Of a stretch of DNA of 51,316 nucleotides, positions 16,495-26,818 are shown in pieces. The position numbers were made by a program, and so were the translations under genes. Every line of letters starts with the position of its first letter. Within the stretch, counting starts at the first letter, position 1. The DNA lies in contig NZ_LDQA01000012.1 of NCBI RefSeq assembly GCF_001475935.1, positions 1 through 51,316 of the forward strand, in the 5' to 3' direction. Source of the stretch: Aureimonas ureilytica (GTDB lineage: Bacteria; Pseudomonadota; Alphaproteobacteria; Rhizobiales; Rhizobiaceae). Below the pieces are notes generated by a model, which saw only the letters and a program-made list of their open reading frames with translations, did not search any database and was not told the DNA's origin.

Positions 16495-17883
16495 TCAATC
16501 CGCGCGGCGGGACACGCGCATCGGCAATCCGCCGCGCGGCTGCACCGTGATCTTCTGCACGGGATGGGGCGCGCGGGTTCCGGCATAGTCGAAGCGCAGA
16601 TAGCGCATGAGGCTCGCCAGCGCGATCACGCCCTCCTGCATGGCGAAGGACGCGCCGATGCACACGCGCGGGCCGACGCCGAAGGGAAGATGTTGATAGC
16701 GGTCGAGCTTGGCCCGGTTCTCCGGCAGGAACCGGTCGGGCAGGAAATGACCCGGCCGCTCCCACAGACGCTCGTGCCGGTGGACCAGCCAGGGCATGAC
16801 CAGAACCGAAGCTCCGGCCGGCACGTCGAGATCGCCCACCCGGTCGTCCTCCAGGGCCATGCGGTTCAGCGAGGGAGCGGGTGGGTAGAGGCGCATCGCC
16901 TCCTCGAAGGCGGCGCGCGTCTGCGGCAGGGCCTCCAGCCAGTCGAGCGGATTGGGCAGGCCGGGCAGGAGCGTGTCCAACTCGCGCTCCACCTTCTCGC
17001 GTTCGGCGGGGGCTTGCGACAGAAGATAGAGCGTCCAGCCGAGCGCGCGGGCGGTGGTCTCGTGTCCCGCGCCGCTGAAGGTGATGAGATTGTCCTCGAC
17101 CTCGGAGGGCGTCAGCCCCTCGCATTCGAGAAGCAAGGTCAGGAGATCGCGCGGCGCGCTGCCGGGATCGCTCGCCATCTGCCGGCGGCGGCGCTCGGCC
17201 GTGTCGAAAATGAGCTTGCGGAAATAAACCGCCGCCGAGCGTCCGCGCCAATGGCCGATGCGCGGCAGGAAGCTCGGCGCATCCAGAATATCCAGCGGAT
17301 CGACCCGGCCCATATGTGCCATGAAGACGTCCATGGCGCGGGCGAATTCGGTCGGCTCTCCGGTGATGTCGTCGGAAAACAGCGTCGCCTGAAGGATGTC
17401 GTAGGTCAGGAGCGTCATCTCGTGCGAGATGTCGAGAACGCCCTCCGAGCGCCCCGCCAGCCCATCGGCAAAGCTCTGCGAGCGGTCGGCCATGACGCGG
17501 GCGAGACCCGCCACGTTGCGCGGGGCGAAGACCGGGGCCATGGCCTTGCGCGTGCGCTTCCACAGATCGCCCTCGGCCGTCAGCAGCCCGTCGCGCAGGA
17601 GCGGCTTCAGGACACGCTGGCGCAGCGGCTGCATGACGTAATTGGCGGCATTCTCCACCAGCGTACGGCGGATGAGCGTGGGATCGTTGACGACGATGGT
17701 GGGCGTCTTCAGCCAGTCGTTGCGCAGCACCGGCTCGCGAAAGGCGCTCTCTCCCCAGAGCTCGATCGGGTTGCGCGAGGCCGTCAGCAGGAAGGCGAAG
17801 AAGCCGAGCGGCTTGTCGTGCGGGCGCGGGGCGGGGGCCAGAAACGGGGCCGTATCGCTCATCAGGGACGACAGGTCGCTCAT
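16495..17883 (-). CDS. Cytochrome P450
   Basis: A 462-residue P450 monooxygenase, probably soluble. The heme-thiolate loop FGVGPRVCIGASF (Cys near residue 406) matches FxxGxRxCxG. The I-helix has GAGHETTARALGW with the acid/threonine pair for oxygen activation, the K-helix has FEEAMRLYP (ExxR), and PERF is represented by FLPDRFLPEN. The ATG at 17883 has CAGGAGAGA about 8 nt upstream. An open extension to 18033 reads through the gyrB upstream region. Electron-transfer partners are not encoded nearby. The sequence type looks like the CYP102/CYP4-related bacterial branch rather than the camphor type, but the substrate is unknown. It diverges from gyrB across 226 bases. Confidence 0.93.
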   Translation of the reverse strand: MSDLSSLMSDTAPFLAPAPRPHDKPLGFFAFLLTASRNPIELWGESAFREPVLRNDWLKTPTIVVNDPTLIRRTLVENAANYVMQPLRQRVLKPLLRDGLLTAEGDLWKRTRKAMAPVFAPRNVAGLARVMADRSQSFADGLAGRSEGVLDISHEMTLLTYDILQATLFSDDITGEPTEFARAMDVFMAHMGRVDPLDILDAPSFLPRIGHWRGRSAAVYFRKLIFDTAERRRRQMASDPGSAPRDLLTLLLECEGLTPSEVEDNLITFSGAGHETTARALGWTLYLLSQAPAEREKVERELDTLLPGLPNPLDWLEALPQTRAAFEEAMRLYPPAPSLNRMALEDDRVGDLDVPAGASVLVMPWLVHRHERLWERPGHFLPDRFLPENRAKLDRYQHLPFGVGPRVCIGASFAMQEGVIALASLMRYLRFDYAGTRAPHPVQKITVQPRGGLPMRVSRRAD

Positions 17884-18094
17884 CAACGTCTCTCCTGCGC
17901 GGCGACGCCAAGCGGCGTCGATGGCGTCCTGTCGATATGGGAAAGCGATCATGGCGACGAAAGGGCCACCGAACCAAGGCGCGTTTCTCTCCCTTGGCCG
18001 TCCAAAGCCCGTAAAGCTTGGATTGCGATGCAAAAACTTCTATATGAAGGCGGTCGAACAGACGCGCCGAGCGGCTCCGCCGGTCGCGCCATGA

Positions 18095-20560
<2,466 letters not shown>

Positions 20561-20561
20561 C

Positions 20562-20614
20562 GGCGCGCATAGCGCGCCTGCAAGTGAATGCACTCCTGGC
20601 GCAAGTGATTGCGC
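20562..20614 (+). repeat. Two hairpins directly after gyrB
   Basis: GGCGCGC-ATA-GCGCGCC (20562-20578) starts two bases after the gyrB stop. GCGCAA-GTGA-TTGCGC follows at 20599-20614. Between them GCAAGTGAATGCACTC and GCAAGTGATTGCGCTC form an imperfect direct repeat. No uridine tract follows; they may protect the mRNA 3' end upstream of the true terminator. Confidence 0.5.
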
Positions 20615-20643
20615 TCAACCTGCAAGCCCTTAAGCTGACCAAA

Positions 20644-20676
20644 GGAGGCCGCCGGAGTTGATCCCGGCGGCTTTCT
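20644..20676 (+). terminator. Rho-independent terminator of gyrB
   Basis: AAAGGAG leads into GCCGCCGG (20648-20655), an 8-nt loop, and CCGGCGGC (20664-20671), followed by TTTCT. The stem is 8 perfect pairs and lies 84 bases after the gyrB stop. Confidence 0.7.
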
Positions 20677-20972
20677 GCATCCATCCCGGATTTGTTCCGA
20701 GCGTCTTGGCTCCCCTCCAAAGCGATACTCTGGATATAACCAACTAGCTTTCGTCGCGAGTTTGATCCTCCCGAAGATGGGCCGCAACTTCGGTCTTTCT
20801 GATCTCGTCGACGGCAGGAGTTAGCTTTCGCCCAAAAGCGGACCAGCAGCTTTCGGCCCATTGCGTGCGTCTGAAAGGGGGTGCAGCCTAGGCTTGCTTC
20901 CTCAACCACGACGGACCCAGGCCCTCGCATTCGGTCGGGTTTGCGATCCCCTTCGTGCTCTGTGGCCACCGG
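20677..20972. other. Gene-free stretch at the edge of the accessory zone
   Basis: No credible reading frame is seen on either strand. Around 20822-20873 the sequence has CCCAAAAGCGGACC and CAGCTTTCGGCCC, related to the degenerate AAAGCGGACC/CTTTCGG motifs found at 22540-22595, 25310-25350, 25646-25680 and 27898-27985. Confidence 0.4.
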
Positions 20973-22406
20973 TCAACGCCGAATGCGATTTCCCAGAATG
21001 TAGCCGAACAGTCCCATCAGGATGATACCGAGAGCGCCCTGCAGTCCGACCAGGATATTCGCGGTGCGCCCCACCACGGACATTCCGATTTCCGGCGGGT
21101 TGGAGGTCATCATGTTGAGCGCGCTGTAGCTGACGATGTCGATCAAACTGTGTGTCGCGGTCTCTTCTCCATGCGGAACGAGCCCACCCAAGAGACCGTA
21201 CAGGGCGGCGAAAAGCGCGATCAGGATCAGGAAAGCCCGCAAGACCCGCGACATGCTCTCTCCGTAGTCGCAGAGCCATTCCACGAACCGATCCGAGGCC
21301 CAGGCATAGGTATGAAGCAGGGCTGGGCCCCAGTCTTTCCGGTGCGTCGCTTCGCGCGCCTTGGTCCAGGAACTCAGGCAGCCCATCTTGCGACCCTTCT
21401 TGTAAGCCCAACCGGCCTCCGCCTTGGCTCCGATGCTGGTGAAATTGGCCTCCAGCACGCTGTAGCTCCCGCGCGCGCCGTCATAGTTTCGGTCGATTTC
21501 CTCGCCTACGGCACCATCGAGCTGCTCGACCCGGAGCCGGCATCCTTCGACCCATGCGCCGTTGAAGCGGGCGTGCCTGAGGTTGGAATTCGACAGGTCG
21601 AGACGAATGAGCCGCGTTTCGGAAAGATCGGCCCCTTCGAAATCCGTGCCGCTGAGCGTGGCGCCTGCGAAGTTCGATCCGCGCAATCTCGATCCGCGCA
21701 GCTTCGTTCCTTTGAGGCTGGCTCCTTCGAAGTCCGAAAAGGTCAGATTGACGTCCGACAGGTTCGCCTCGTCGAGGCGGGCCTTGCGAAATACGGTGCG
21801 GTCGGCATCGGCCCCCGTGAAGTCTGCTCCCCACGCGTCGGCCGCTTCGAAATCGGTCCCGTCCAGAAGCGCTGCCTGAAACCGGGCAAAGCGCAAATGG
21901 GCGGATGTGAACCGTGCATCCTCGAGCATCGCCCCCTGGAACGAGGCTTGGCCTGCAACCGCAGCGTTGAACGAGGCTCCACTGAAGTCCCCGTTCTTGA
22001 AGCTGGCTTCTTCGATCAGCGCACCGTCCAGCCGCATCCCGCGTCCGACGCCCTTCGTCAGATCGGCGCGTTTCAGATTGGCGCCGGAAAGATCCGCATC
22101 CGTAAGGGAGAAGCCCGACAGCACGGCCTCGCTGAGATTCAGCCTTCGCCCTTGGGCGTCCCACCAGACAGCGGGGGCGTCCATGCTTGCAAGTGCGCGA
22201 GCGAGCGAAGGGCCATCGGCCCGCGTGCTGCGCAGAGCGACCGTCGCAGGCATCGGATACCGATCCAGACCTCGATCCGCAGCCAGCCAAGCCAAGAAGG
22301 CGTCCAAACGCTGCTGAGCATCAGAGCGATCGTCCGGCGAACTTCCAGATTCTGGCGTTTGAGTGCCGATGGCGCTCCGTTGTGCCATCGAGCTTTCCAT
22401 AATCAT
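20973..22406 (-). CDS. Pentapeptide-repeat protein with C-terminal two-helix ion-channel domain
   Basis: A 477-residue protein. Residues about 88-290 are roughly 40 pentapeptide repeats of the A(D/N)Lxx type (for example LTDADLSGANLKRADL and FTGADADRTVFRKARLDEANL), predicting a right-handed quadrilateral beta-helix. The C-terminus has two membrane helices (about 388-410, FLILIALFAALYGLLGG; and 449-471, ILVGLQGALGIILMGLFGYI). Between them is a re-entrant loop, SLIDIVSYSALNMMTSNP, placed like the pore loop of K+ channel-type proteins, although the classical TVGYG filter is absent. It lies tail-to-tail with gyrB, but that does not by itself imply gyrase protection. In-frame ATGs occur at 22406, 22400 and 22388; AAGG is best placed for 22400. 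A perfect 8-bp inverted repeat lies just upstream. The function is unknown; a regulated membrane channel is the best inference. Confidence 0.85.
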   Translation of the reverse strand: MIMESSMAQRSAIGTQTPESGSSPDDRSDAQQRLDAFLAWLAADRGLDRYPMPATVALRSTRADGPSLARALASMDAPAVWWDAQGRRLNLSEAVLSGFSLTDADLSGANLKRADLTKGVGRGMRLDGALIEEASFKNGDFSGASFNAAVAGQASFQGAMLEDARFTSAHLRFARFQAALLDGTDFEAADAWGADFTGADADRTVFRKARLDEANLSDVNLTFSDFEGASLKGTKLRGSRLRGSNFAGATLSGTDFEGADLSETRLIRLDLSNSNLRHARFNGAWVEGCRLRVEQLDGAVGEEIDRNYDGARGSYSVLEANFTSIGAKAEAGWAYKKGRKMGCLSSWTKAREATHRKDWGPALLHTYAWASDRFVEWLCDYGESMSRVLRAFLILIALFAALYGLLGGLVPHGEETATHSLIDIVSYSALNMMTSNPPEIGMSVVGRTANILVGLQGALGIILMGLFGYILGNRIRR

Positions 22407-22417
22407 GCGCCTTGAAA

Positions 22418-22439
22418 CCCATCACTGAACCGTGATGGG
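22418..22439. promoter_or_regulatory. Perfect 8-bp inverted repeat before the pentapeptide-channel gene
   Basis: CCCATCAC (22418-22425), a 6-base spacer, and GTGATGGG (22432-22439). The repeat ends 11 bases before the first candidate start codon and immediately precedes the AAGG ribosome site. It could be a repressor operator or an RNA hairpin affecting translation. Confidence 0.45.
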
Positions 22440-22879
22440 ACAGAGGTCAGGGCGTGCGGTTTTCAAGTCACGGCACGCGAAGCAGAGCGACCGGTTCGTT
22501 TGGCGGGAAGCAGAGCGTTCCGAACGGGTCGACAGCGTAAGAGCCATTCCTGCGCGATCTCGCCCGAAAGATGACGGGCCGCTTTCGGCTCCAACCGTGC
22601 TGACCGTTTGCACCGCTGGCTCACATCGATAACGGCGTCGGACCGAAAATCCTCTTTCACAGGGATACGTCATGGCTTCGCTCGAGCCTGCCGCGGGCCG
22701 CTGATACCGGACCCTCACCGGAAACCCTGGCCTTCGACGTTGTTTCCTTGACCGGCTCCAGATCTGTGGAGGCGATCCATCGGAGAGGCGCGCCCGAACT
22801 CGGTCACCGCGTGGGGAGGTGGGCATCATTCCCGACGTGGCGAACCTGCTGCGTGACCAGGACAACCACATGAACCGAA

Positions 22880-22899
22880 GCTGAACTGACCGGTTCAGC
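22880..22899. promoter_or_regulatory. Inverted repeat upstream of the membrane-anchored OB-fold-like gene
   Basis: GCTGAAC (22880-22886), TGACCG, GTTCAGC (22893-22899): 7 perfect pairs, 58 bases before the chosen start at 22958. The spacing suits an operator or a leader hairpin. The core GAAC...GTTC is not the alphaproteobacterial SOS box, which is a direct repeat. Confidence 0.4.
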
Positions 22900-22957
22900 G
22901 TGCTGTGTGCCGACCGGGCCTAAGACCGTCATCACCGAAACCCAAAGGATGATGACG

Positions 22958-23503
22958 ATGACCGACGATCTTCACGACACGACCGATCAGGCTCACGCCG
23001 AAGCGTCGCACGTATCCTCATCGCAGGCGCACCGATCGCGGCCGTCCCGACGAAACGCTCTTCTGGGCGCGGGCGCCCTGGGCATCCTGGCGCTCGGCTT
23101 TGCCGGCGGCGCGGCCGCCTGGAGCGCGAGCCAGCACCCCGAGGTCACATTCGACACCAGCCTTGCGACCACGCCGATCAGCCAACTCTCGAACGCGTCC
23201 TCGGTCGGCATCGCCGGACAGGTCGCCGGGGTCTACGGCAACAAGTTCGTCCTGAGCGACGGCACCGCGAAAGCTCTGGTGGAAACTGGGCGTGCGGGGG
23301 AAGGAGGAAAGCTCGTTGCCGCGGGCGAGACGGTGACGGTTCAAGGCCGTTTCCGCGATGGGTTCCTCCATGCGAGCGCCATCCAGCATGCCGATCAGCG
23401 GATCGACGAGCTCGATCCGCCCCCGCCGCCTCATCGCGCGCCCGGCCATGGCCTCCGCGATGCCGGGCCAGCCGGCCCGGACGCTGCCCCCGACGCGAAC
23501 TGA
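22958..23503 (+). CDS. Membrane-anchored periplasmic OB-fold-like protein of unknown function
   Basis: A 181-residue protein. A polar N-terminus with RRNALLGAGALGILALGFAGGAAAW gives one membrane anchor or an uncleaved signal near residues 33-57. The outside domain (ITQLS-like start, GIAGQVAGVYGNKFVLSDGTAKALVETG, then ETVTVQGRFRDGFLHASAIQHAD) has the strand pattern and length of small OB-fold stress proteins of the YgiW/BOF type. The C-terminus (ELDPPPPPHRAPGHGLRDAG) is Pro/Gly-rich and probably disordered. Three in-frame ATGs follow AAAGG at 22944; the third (22958) has the best 9-nt spacing. It is followed 155 bases later by another exported Pro-rich protein. The family relation is inferred from the pattern only. 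Confidence 0.7.
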   Translation: MTDDLHDTTDQAHAEASHVSSSQAHRSRPSRRNALLGAGALGILALGFAGGAAAWSASQHPEVTFDTSLATTPISQLSNASSVGIAGQVAGVYGNKFVLSDGTAKALVETGRAGEGGKLVAAGETVTVQGRFRDGFLHASAIQHADQRIDELDPPPPPHRAPGHGLRDAGPAGPDAAPDAN

Positions 23504-23658
23504 GCGTCGCGCAGCGAGGCCGCCCCTTCTCATCCAAATGTCCGGCGAGACCGCCGGATCGATCGCAGGCCCCTTCGATGTCCATCTCTTCGGGCATCGC
23601 GGCTCGAGCTCCATCCGCAAGGCGCCGGATCGGGCATTTCGTTCAAGGACAGAACCCT

Positions 23659-24069
23659 ATGATCAAGTCAGCTCTGCTCGCAACGGCGCTTGCCGTCGGG
23701 CTTACCTCATTCGCGTCGGCGCAGACGGCTCCCAAGCCGAACGCTCCTCCGCCCCCGCCATTGGCCGCAGCGGCGATGCCGGGACCGGGAGGGGACGCCC
23801 GTCCCACGCCCGGCGACATGCCGCCACCGCCCCCGCCGGGCGAAGCGCCGCGGCCGGGCGACCATCGCGGGCCGCCGCCACCCCCGCCGATGGGCAAGGG
23901 CGTCGAGATCCGGCTCGGCCGTGACGCCGGCATCCGCGTCACCTGCGGCGACGAGCCGATGGCGGCCTGCCTGGCGGCCGCCAAGCCGCTCACCGACCGC
24001 ATCCCCGACATGAGCGTGCCGCCCGCGCCGCCCGCGCCTCTCGGCGCGCCGATACCTCCGGCGAACTGA
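23659..24069 (+). CDS. Secreted proline-rich protein of unknown function
   Basis: A 136-residue protein with a clear cleavable signal peptide (MIKSALLATALAVGLTSFASAQ, cut after AQ near residue 23). The middle (about 30-82) is low complexity, with runs of 5-6 prolines interspersed with Gly/Asp/Arg. A compact segment follows, GKGVEIRLGRDAGIRVTCGDEPMAACLAAAKPL, with two cysteines that could form a disulfide; the tail is again Pro/Ala-rich. I recognise no enzyme motif. AAGGA lies about 10 nt before the ATG. A strong terminator follows 9 bases after the stop, so this is a transcript end. It is probably co-expressed with the upstream membrane-anchored gene. Confidence 0.75.
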   Translation: MIKSALLATALAVGLTSFASAQTAPKPNAPPPPPLAAAAMPGPGGDARPTPGDMPPPPPPGEAPRPGDHRGPPPPPPMGKGVEIRLGRDAGIRVTCGDEPMAACLAAAKPLTDRIPDMSVPPAPPAPLGAPIPPAN

Positions 24070-24078
24070 GAGCCCAAT

Positions 24079-24114
24079 GGCCCGGCGGCGGGTCACCGCC
24101 ACCGGGTCTTTATT
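24079..24114 (+). terminator. Rho-independent terminator after the Pro-rich secreted gene
   Basis: GGCCCGG (24079-24085), a C-A mismatch, GGCGG, loop GTCA, CCGCC, then CCGGGTC (24102-24108), followed by TTTATT. Twelve pairs including one G-U. Confidence 0.8.
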
Positions 24115-24499
24115 GCCGAGCTTTGATTGAGACATAGGCATGCCCGGACGATCTGGCTTCGCGCCGAACAGCCGTCCCGTGCGTGACGGCGCGAAGCCTG
24201 TCCCTCCGTCTCGCCCAACATCGGAACGGCTATCGCCCCCGGGCTCCCCGCCTCCCATGACGCGGATGGCGGTCGGTCAGCGTCATGGACGTCAGGACGC
24301 ACAGGTGCGTTTCGATCCGTGGCGGCATCATCGAGCCGGCGTCCGATCGTCGGGCCGCGATCGCAGCCGCCCGATGTGTCGCCGACGAGGACGCTTGCGG
24401 GATTTCGCAACGCTTCGCCACGAAACCAACGCGAAGGCAGAAGCTTATGGATGAAAACCTGGTCGCGATTTGATCGCGCCTCAACCAACGGAGTGCCCC
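24115..24499. other. Gene-poor spacer of about 385 bases
   Basis: No gene is clear. One plus-strand frame (24285-24473, 62 residues, ending ...KLMDENLVAI) has a moderately natural composition but no ribosome site; I would give it about 0.2. The region must hold the promoter of the next exported protein. Confidence 0.35.
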
Positions 24500-25114
24500 A
24501 TGCGCCTGTCCCGTTCCATGAGTCTTGTCGTCGGTTCGCTGCTTCTCGCAACCTCATGGGCACAAGCCCAGGACGGACAGCCGGCACGCGTGCGCGGAAC
24601 GATCGCGGCCGTCGAGGGCCAGACCCTGTCCGTGACCTCGCGTGAGGGGCCTGTGGTGAAGATCCAGATGGCACCGAATGTCGGCCTGCGCGGTATCAAG
24701 ACGGCCGCAGCGAGTGACATCAAGCCGGGAGATTATGTCGGGGTCGCCTCCGCCCCCGCATCCGGCAGCCAGCCTGCGGGGGCGTTGGAAGTCCTGATCT
24801 TTCCTGCAGCGATGAAGGGCGCCAACGAGGGCAGCTTCCCGTGGGATCTGCAACCCAATTCCACGATGACCAATGCCACGGTTTCCAACGCGGTGGAGAA
24901 CGTATCGGGCCGCCAGTTGACCCTGACCTATCCCACCGGCTCCAAGACGGTTTCGCTCCCGACCAACATACCCGTCGTAACCTTCGCCGATGCGAGCGCA
25001 GCCGATCTGAAGCCTGGCGCGCCGGTCTTCGTACCCGCCACGAAGGCACCCGACGGTACGCTGTCCACCGCCTTCGTGGTGGTGGGAAACCAGGGCGTCG
25101 TTCCCCCCATGTGA
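24500..25114 (+). CDS. Secreted beta-rich protein of unknown function (DUF5666-like)
   Basis: A 204-residue exported protein. The signal peptide is MRLSRSMSLVVGSLLLATSWAQA, cut near residue 23. The mature part starts RVRGTIAAVEGQTLSVTSREGPVVKIQMAP and contains a second similar unit, VSGRQLTLTYPTGSKTVSLPTNIPVV. These are two copies of a short OB-like beta unit in which each is followed by a DIKPGDYV or DLKPGAPVFVP element. This internal duplication is typical of DUF5666-like periplasmic proteins. GGAG lies 6 nt before ATG 24500. Its role is unknown; metal or nucleic-acid binding would be speculation. A perfect 11-bp hairpin lies 24 bases after the stop. Confidence 0.8.
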   Translation: MRLSRSMSLVVGSLLLATSWAQAQDGQPARVRGTIAAVEGQTLSVTSREGPVVKIQMAPNVGLRGIKTAAASDIKPGDYVGVASAPASGSQPAGALEVLIFPAAMKGANEGSFPWDLQPNSTMTNATVSNAVENVSGRQLTLTYPTGSKTVSLPTNIPVVTFADASAADLKPGAPVFVPATKAPDGTLSTAFVVVGNQGVVPPM

Positions 25115-25138
25115 CCGCCTGGCCATGCTGGGTTGATC

Positions 25139-25168
25139 CGATCCGAGGCGCTATGCAGCCTCGGATCG
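25139..25168 (+). terminator. Hairpin after the DUF5666-like gene
   Basis: CGATCCGAGGC (25139-25149), 8-nt loop, GCCTCGGATCG (25158-25168): 11 perfect pairs, but no uridine tract. A transcription end or RNA-stabilising structure is likely. Confidence 0.5.
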
Positions 25169-25797
25169 ACCGCTGACGTCACGCCCTGTGGCGAGAGAGT
25201 TTCGGGAACACCCCCTGGAACCACGAAGAGATTCACGTCGGCATGGCGGGGTGGTCCTCTGGTGGCAGGTCCGCACAACCCAGATCCCTGAACCTCCGCT
25301 TTTCTGCCTTGCGGCTGAAAAGCGGACCTTCAACGTTCGGTCCTTTCAGAATCGTCGTGTGCAGCCGAACCCGGTGGAAGAACGAAGGCGTCTACGCCAG
25401 GGAAACCGTCATTGGGATGGTGCCCCAACCGATCGTGGCTTGGCAGGACAGAGGTCCACGTTCCCTGCATCCACGATCTGGAACTGGACACCTCGACCCG
25501 ATCACCCGAAGAGTCTGCCGCTCGTATCGAAGCTATCCGGGGAACTGGTCCGCAACACCCGACCGCCCGTGAACGCATCCTGGCGTCCCGCGACACATCA
25601 GGAACGTCCGCTGTCGAGAAAACCGGGATAGTATTTGAACGTCACGGACGGGTCGAAAGCGGTTGACCCACTTTCGGGCGTCCGTTTCGTGGCTTAGATC
25701 CGCTCGCCGGGGTGGTTTCCGGCTGGTCTGCTCCAAAACGATGAGCCAGCAGAGCCGACGCAGCCTGCCGGATGGTTCCCGATCCTCGACCGAGGTT
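25169..25797. other. Gene-free, repeat-bearing stretch
   Basis: About 630 bases with only Arg/Pro-rich, overlapping short frames and no family-like protein. It contains two degenerate repeat copies: GGCTGAAAAGCGGACC near 25312-25327, and GGACGGGTCGAAAGCGGTTG at 25646-25665. The latter has a 19/20 match at 27939. Confidence 0.45.
25646..25665 (+). repeat. Dispersed 20-bp repeat, copy A
   Basis: GGACGGGTCGAAAGCGGTTG. It differs by one base from copy B at 27939-27958. The flanks also share CTTTCGG-like elements, suggesting a decayed longer repeat. Confidence 0.55.
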
Positions 25798-26082
25798 CAC
25801 TCCGTCCACAAGGATGAGGCTGCGAACGTGGGCTTGATCCCGCACTTCCAGGGCAGCGGCCTATTCCGGCGAGGCATACCACCTCCGCGCCGTTGCTGCG
25901 TCGGGGAACTCAACGACGACGATGGCGGGGTGCTGCGGTTCTCCTTCGAGGACGCTGATAGCTCCGCCACGGACAAGATGGCGGCCGCCGAAAGCTTCGA
26001 TCGATGCGGCCGCGCGGGAGCGACAAGTCTCGAAGGCCGCAGCATCACGCACGGTGACATTGGAGATCGGATAGACAGGCAT
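25798..26082 (-). pseudogene. DUF1330 family gene interrupted by one in-frame TAG
   Basis: The frame opens at ATG 26082 with a GAGGG ribosome site. It reads MPVYPISNVTVRDAAAF, then FGGRHLVRGGAISVLEG, VVVEFPDAATARRWYASPE, which is the canonical DUF1330 domain. At 25861-25863 a TAG replaces the codon where family members nearly always have tyrosine (SPEY). Directly after it, in the same frame, comes AAALEVRDQAHVRSLILVDGV, the expected end of the domain. One base change (TAC or TAT to TAG) explains the break. The natural end appears to be near 25798; the frame then stays open to 25642 without family similarity. The truncated 73-residue product would lack the last strand. DUF1330 proteins are small ferredoxin-like-fold dimers without an assigned reaction. 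Confidence 0.8.
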
Positions 26083-26287
26083 CAACGACCCTCGATCCCT
26101 GATGAAATCTACCTAACGAAACGTAGTCTTCCACCCCGATGCCGGTGGACTTCCAACGAACGACCGCTTCCAGGCGGTGCAGGTGGCCGCCTCTGCGGCC
26201 GCACGGGGCCGGTCTATGTCCGTATAGCAAGCGTTTGCAATCTGGTACGGTCGCGATCCCAGCCCGTGAAAAACGGCAGAGTCCGGC

Positions 26288-26758
26288 ATGATCAAGCGCT
26301 ACAGAATCCTGGCCGACTACCACCAGTTTTACCTGTGGGATCATGGGGAGAGCCCGGATGCGCCTACGGACTATACGGAAGCCGATACGGTTCTGCGCAT
26401 CAAAGCCGCCCCATTCGTGGTCGTCGTTCAGCCCGAACGCAACATGGAGGTGCCGGTCACGGTCGAGATCAGGGACGAAGCGCCCGAGGTCGCTCTCGCT
26501 GCATGGGATCATGTCGCCGAAGCCAGCCTCGCCTTGCCGTCCGGCAAGCTCGAGATCCACGAATGCACCGGGGGATCGATCGACATATTGACGGTTCCGG
26601 CAGGCACCTACCGTGTCAGAGCCCATCACGGTGGGTTGAGAACGTTGAGCGACGACGGGCTCGATGGGAACGATCACTACCGGATCGTGCTGTGGCCTGC
26701 GCCTTTCGCAGACATCGCCGTGTTGAAGCAATATGTCGATCCGAGCGCCGGATCGTAA
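26288..26758 (+). CDS. Hypothetical protein, conserved-looking
   Basis: A 156-residue acidic soluble protein without signal peptide or membrane segment. The sequence is well structured: LADYHQFYLWDHG at the start, then FVVVVQPERNMEVPVTVEI, AAWDHVAEASLALPSGKLEIHECTG, VPAGTYRVRAHHGGLRTLS and HYRIVLWPAP. The regular alternation predicts a beta-sandwich. I have seen this general pattern in unnamed proteins of many bacteria, but no function is known to me; ComJ-like or immunity-type roles are possible but not supported here. The ribosome site is weak (GGCAGAG about 9 nt before ATG). It is divergent from the broken DUF1330 gene, with 205 bases between, and followed by hairpins at 26764-26818. Confidence 0.75.
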   Translation: MIKRYRILADYHQFYLWDHGESPDAPTDYTEADTVLRIKAAPFVVVVQPERNMEVPVTVEIRDEAPEVALAAWDHVAEASLALPSGKLEIHECTGGSIDILTVPAGTYRVRAHHGGLRTLSDDGLDGNDHYRIVLWPAPFADIAVLKQYVDPSAGS

Positions 26759-26763
26759 ACCGC

Positions 26764-26818
26764 AGGCATCGCCTCCGGATGCCTAGGCCGGGTCCTCGAC
26801 ACATTGCTATGTGTTCGA
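26764..26818 (+). terminator. Two hairpins after the hypothetical gene at 26288
   Basis: AGGCATC-(7 nt)-GATGCCT at 26764-26784, then TCGACACAT-TGCT-ATGTGTTCGA at 26796-26818 with one bulge. They start 6 bases after the stop. Neither has a U-tract; a transcription end is likely but not certain. Confidence 0.45.

Larger units (their letters stand above)
22407..22957. other. Divergent intergenic region of about 550 bases without a credible gene
   Basis: Open frames on both strands here are short, Arg/Ser/Pro-rich and unconvincing. The region contains two perfect inverted repeats (22418-22439 and 22880-22899) flanking the two divergent genes, and a degenerate copy of the AAAGCGG/CTTTCGG motif near 22545-22590. 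Promoters for both neighbours must lie here, but I cannot place -35/-10 boxes with confidence. Confidence 0.4.

Noticed and set aside
20973-22406. Qnr/MfpA-like gyrase protection by the pentapeptide protein next to gyrB
   Set aside because: Qnr-type proteins are short soluble beta-helices; this one has a C-terminal TM-loop-TM module, so adjacency alone is weak evidence.
24285-24473. Possible 62-residue protein in the spacer before the DUF5666-like gene
   Set aside because: No ribosome site and no recognisable pattern; left as a remark on the spacer.
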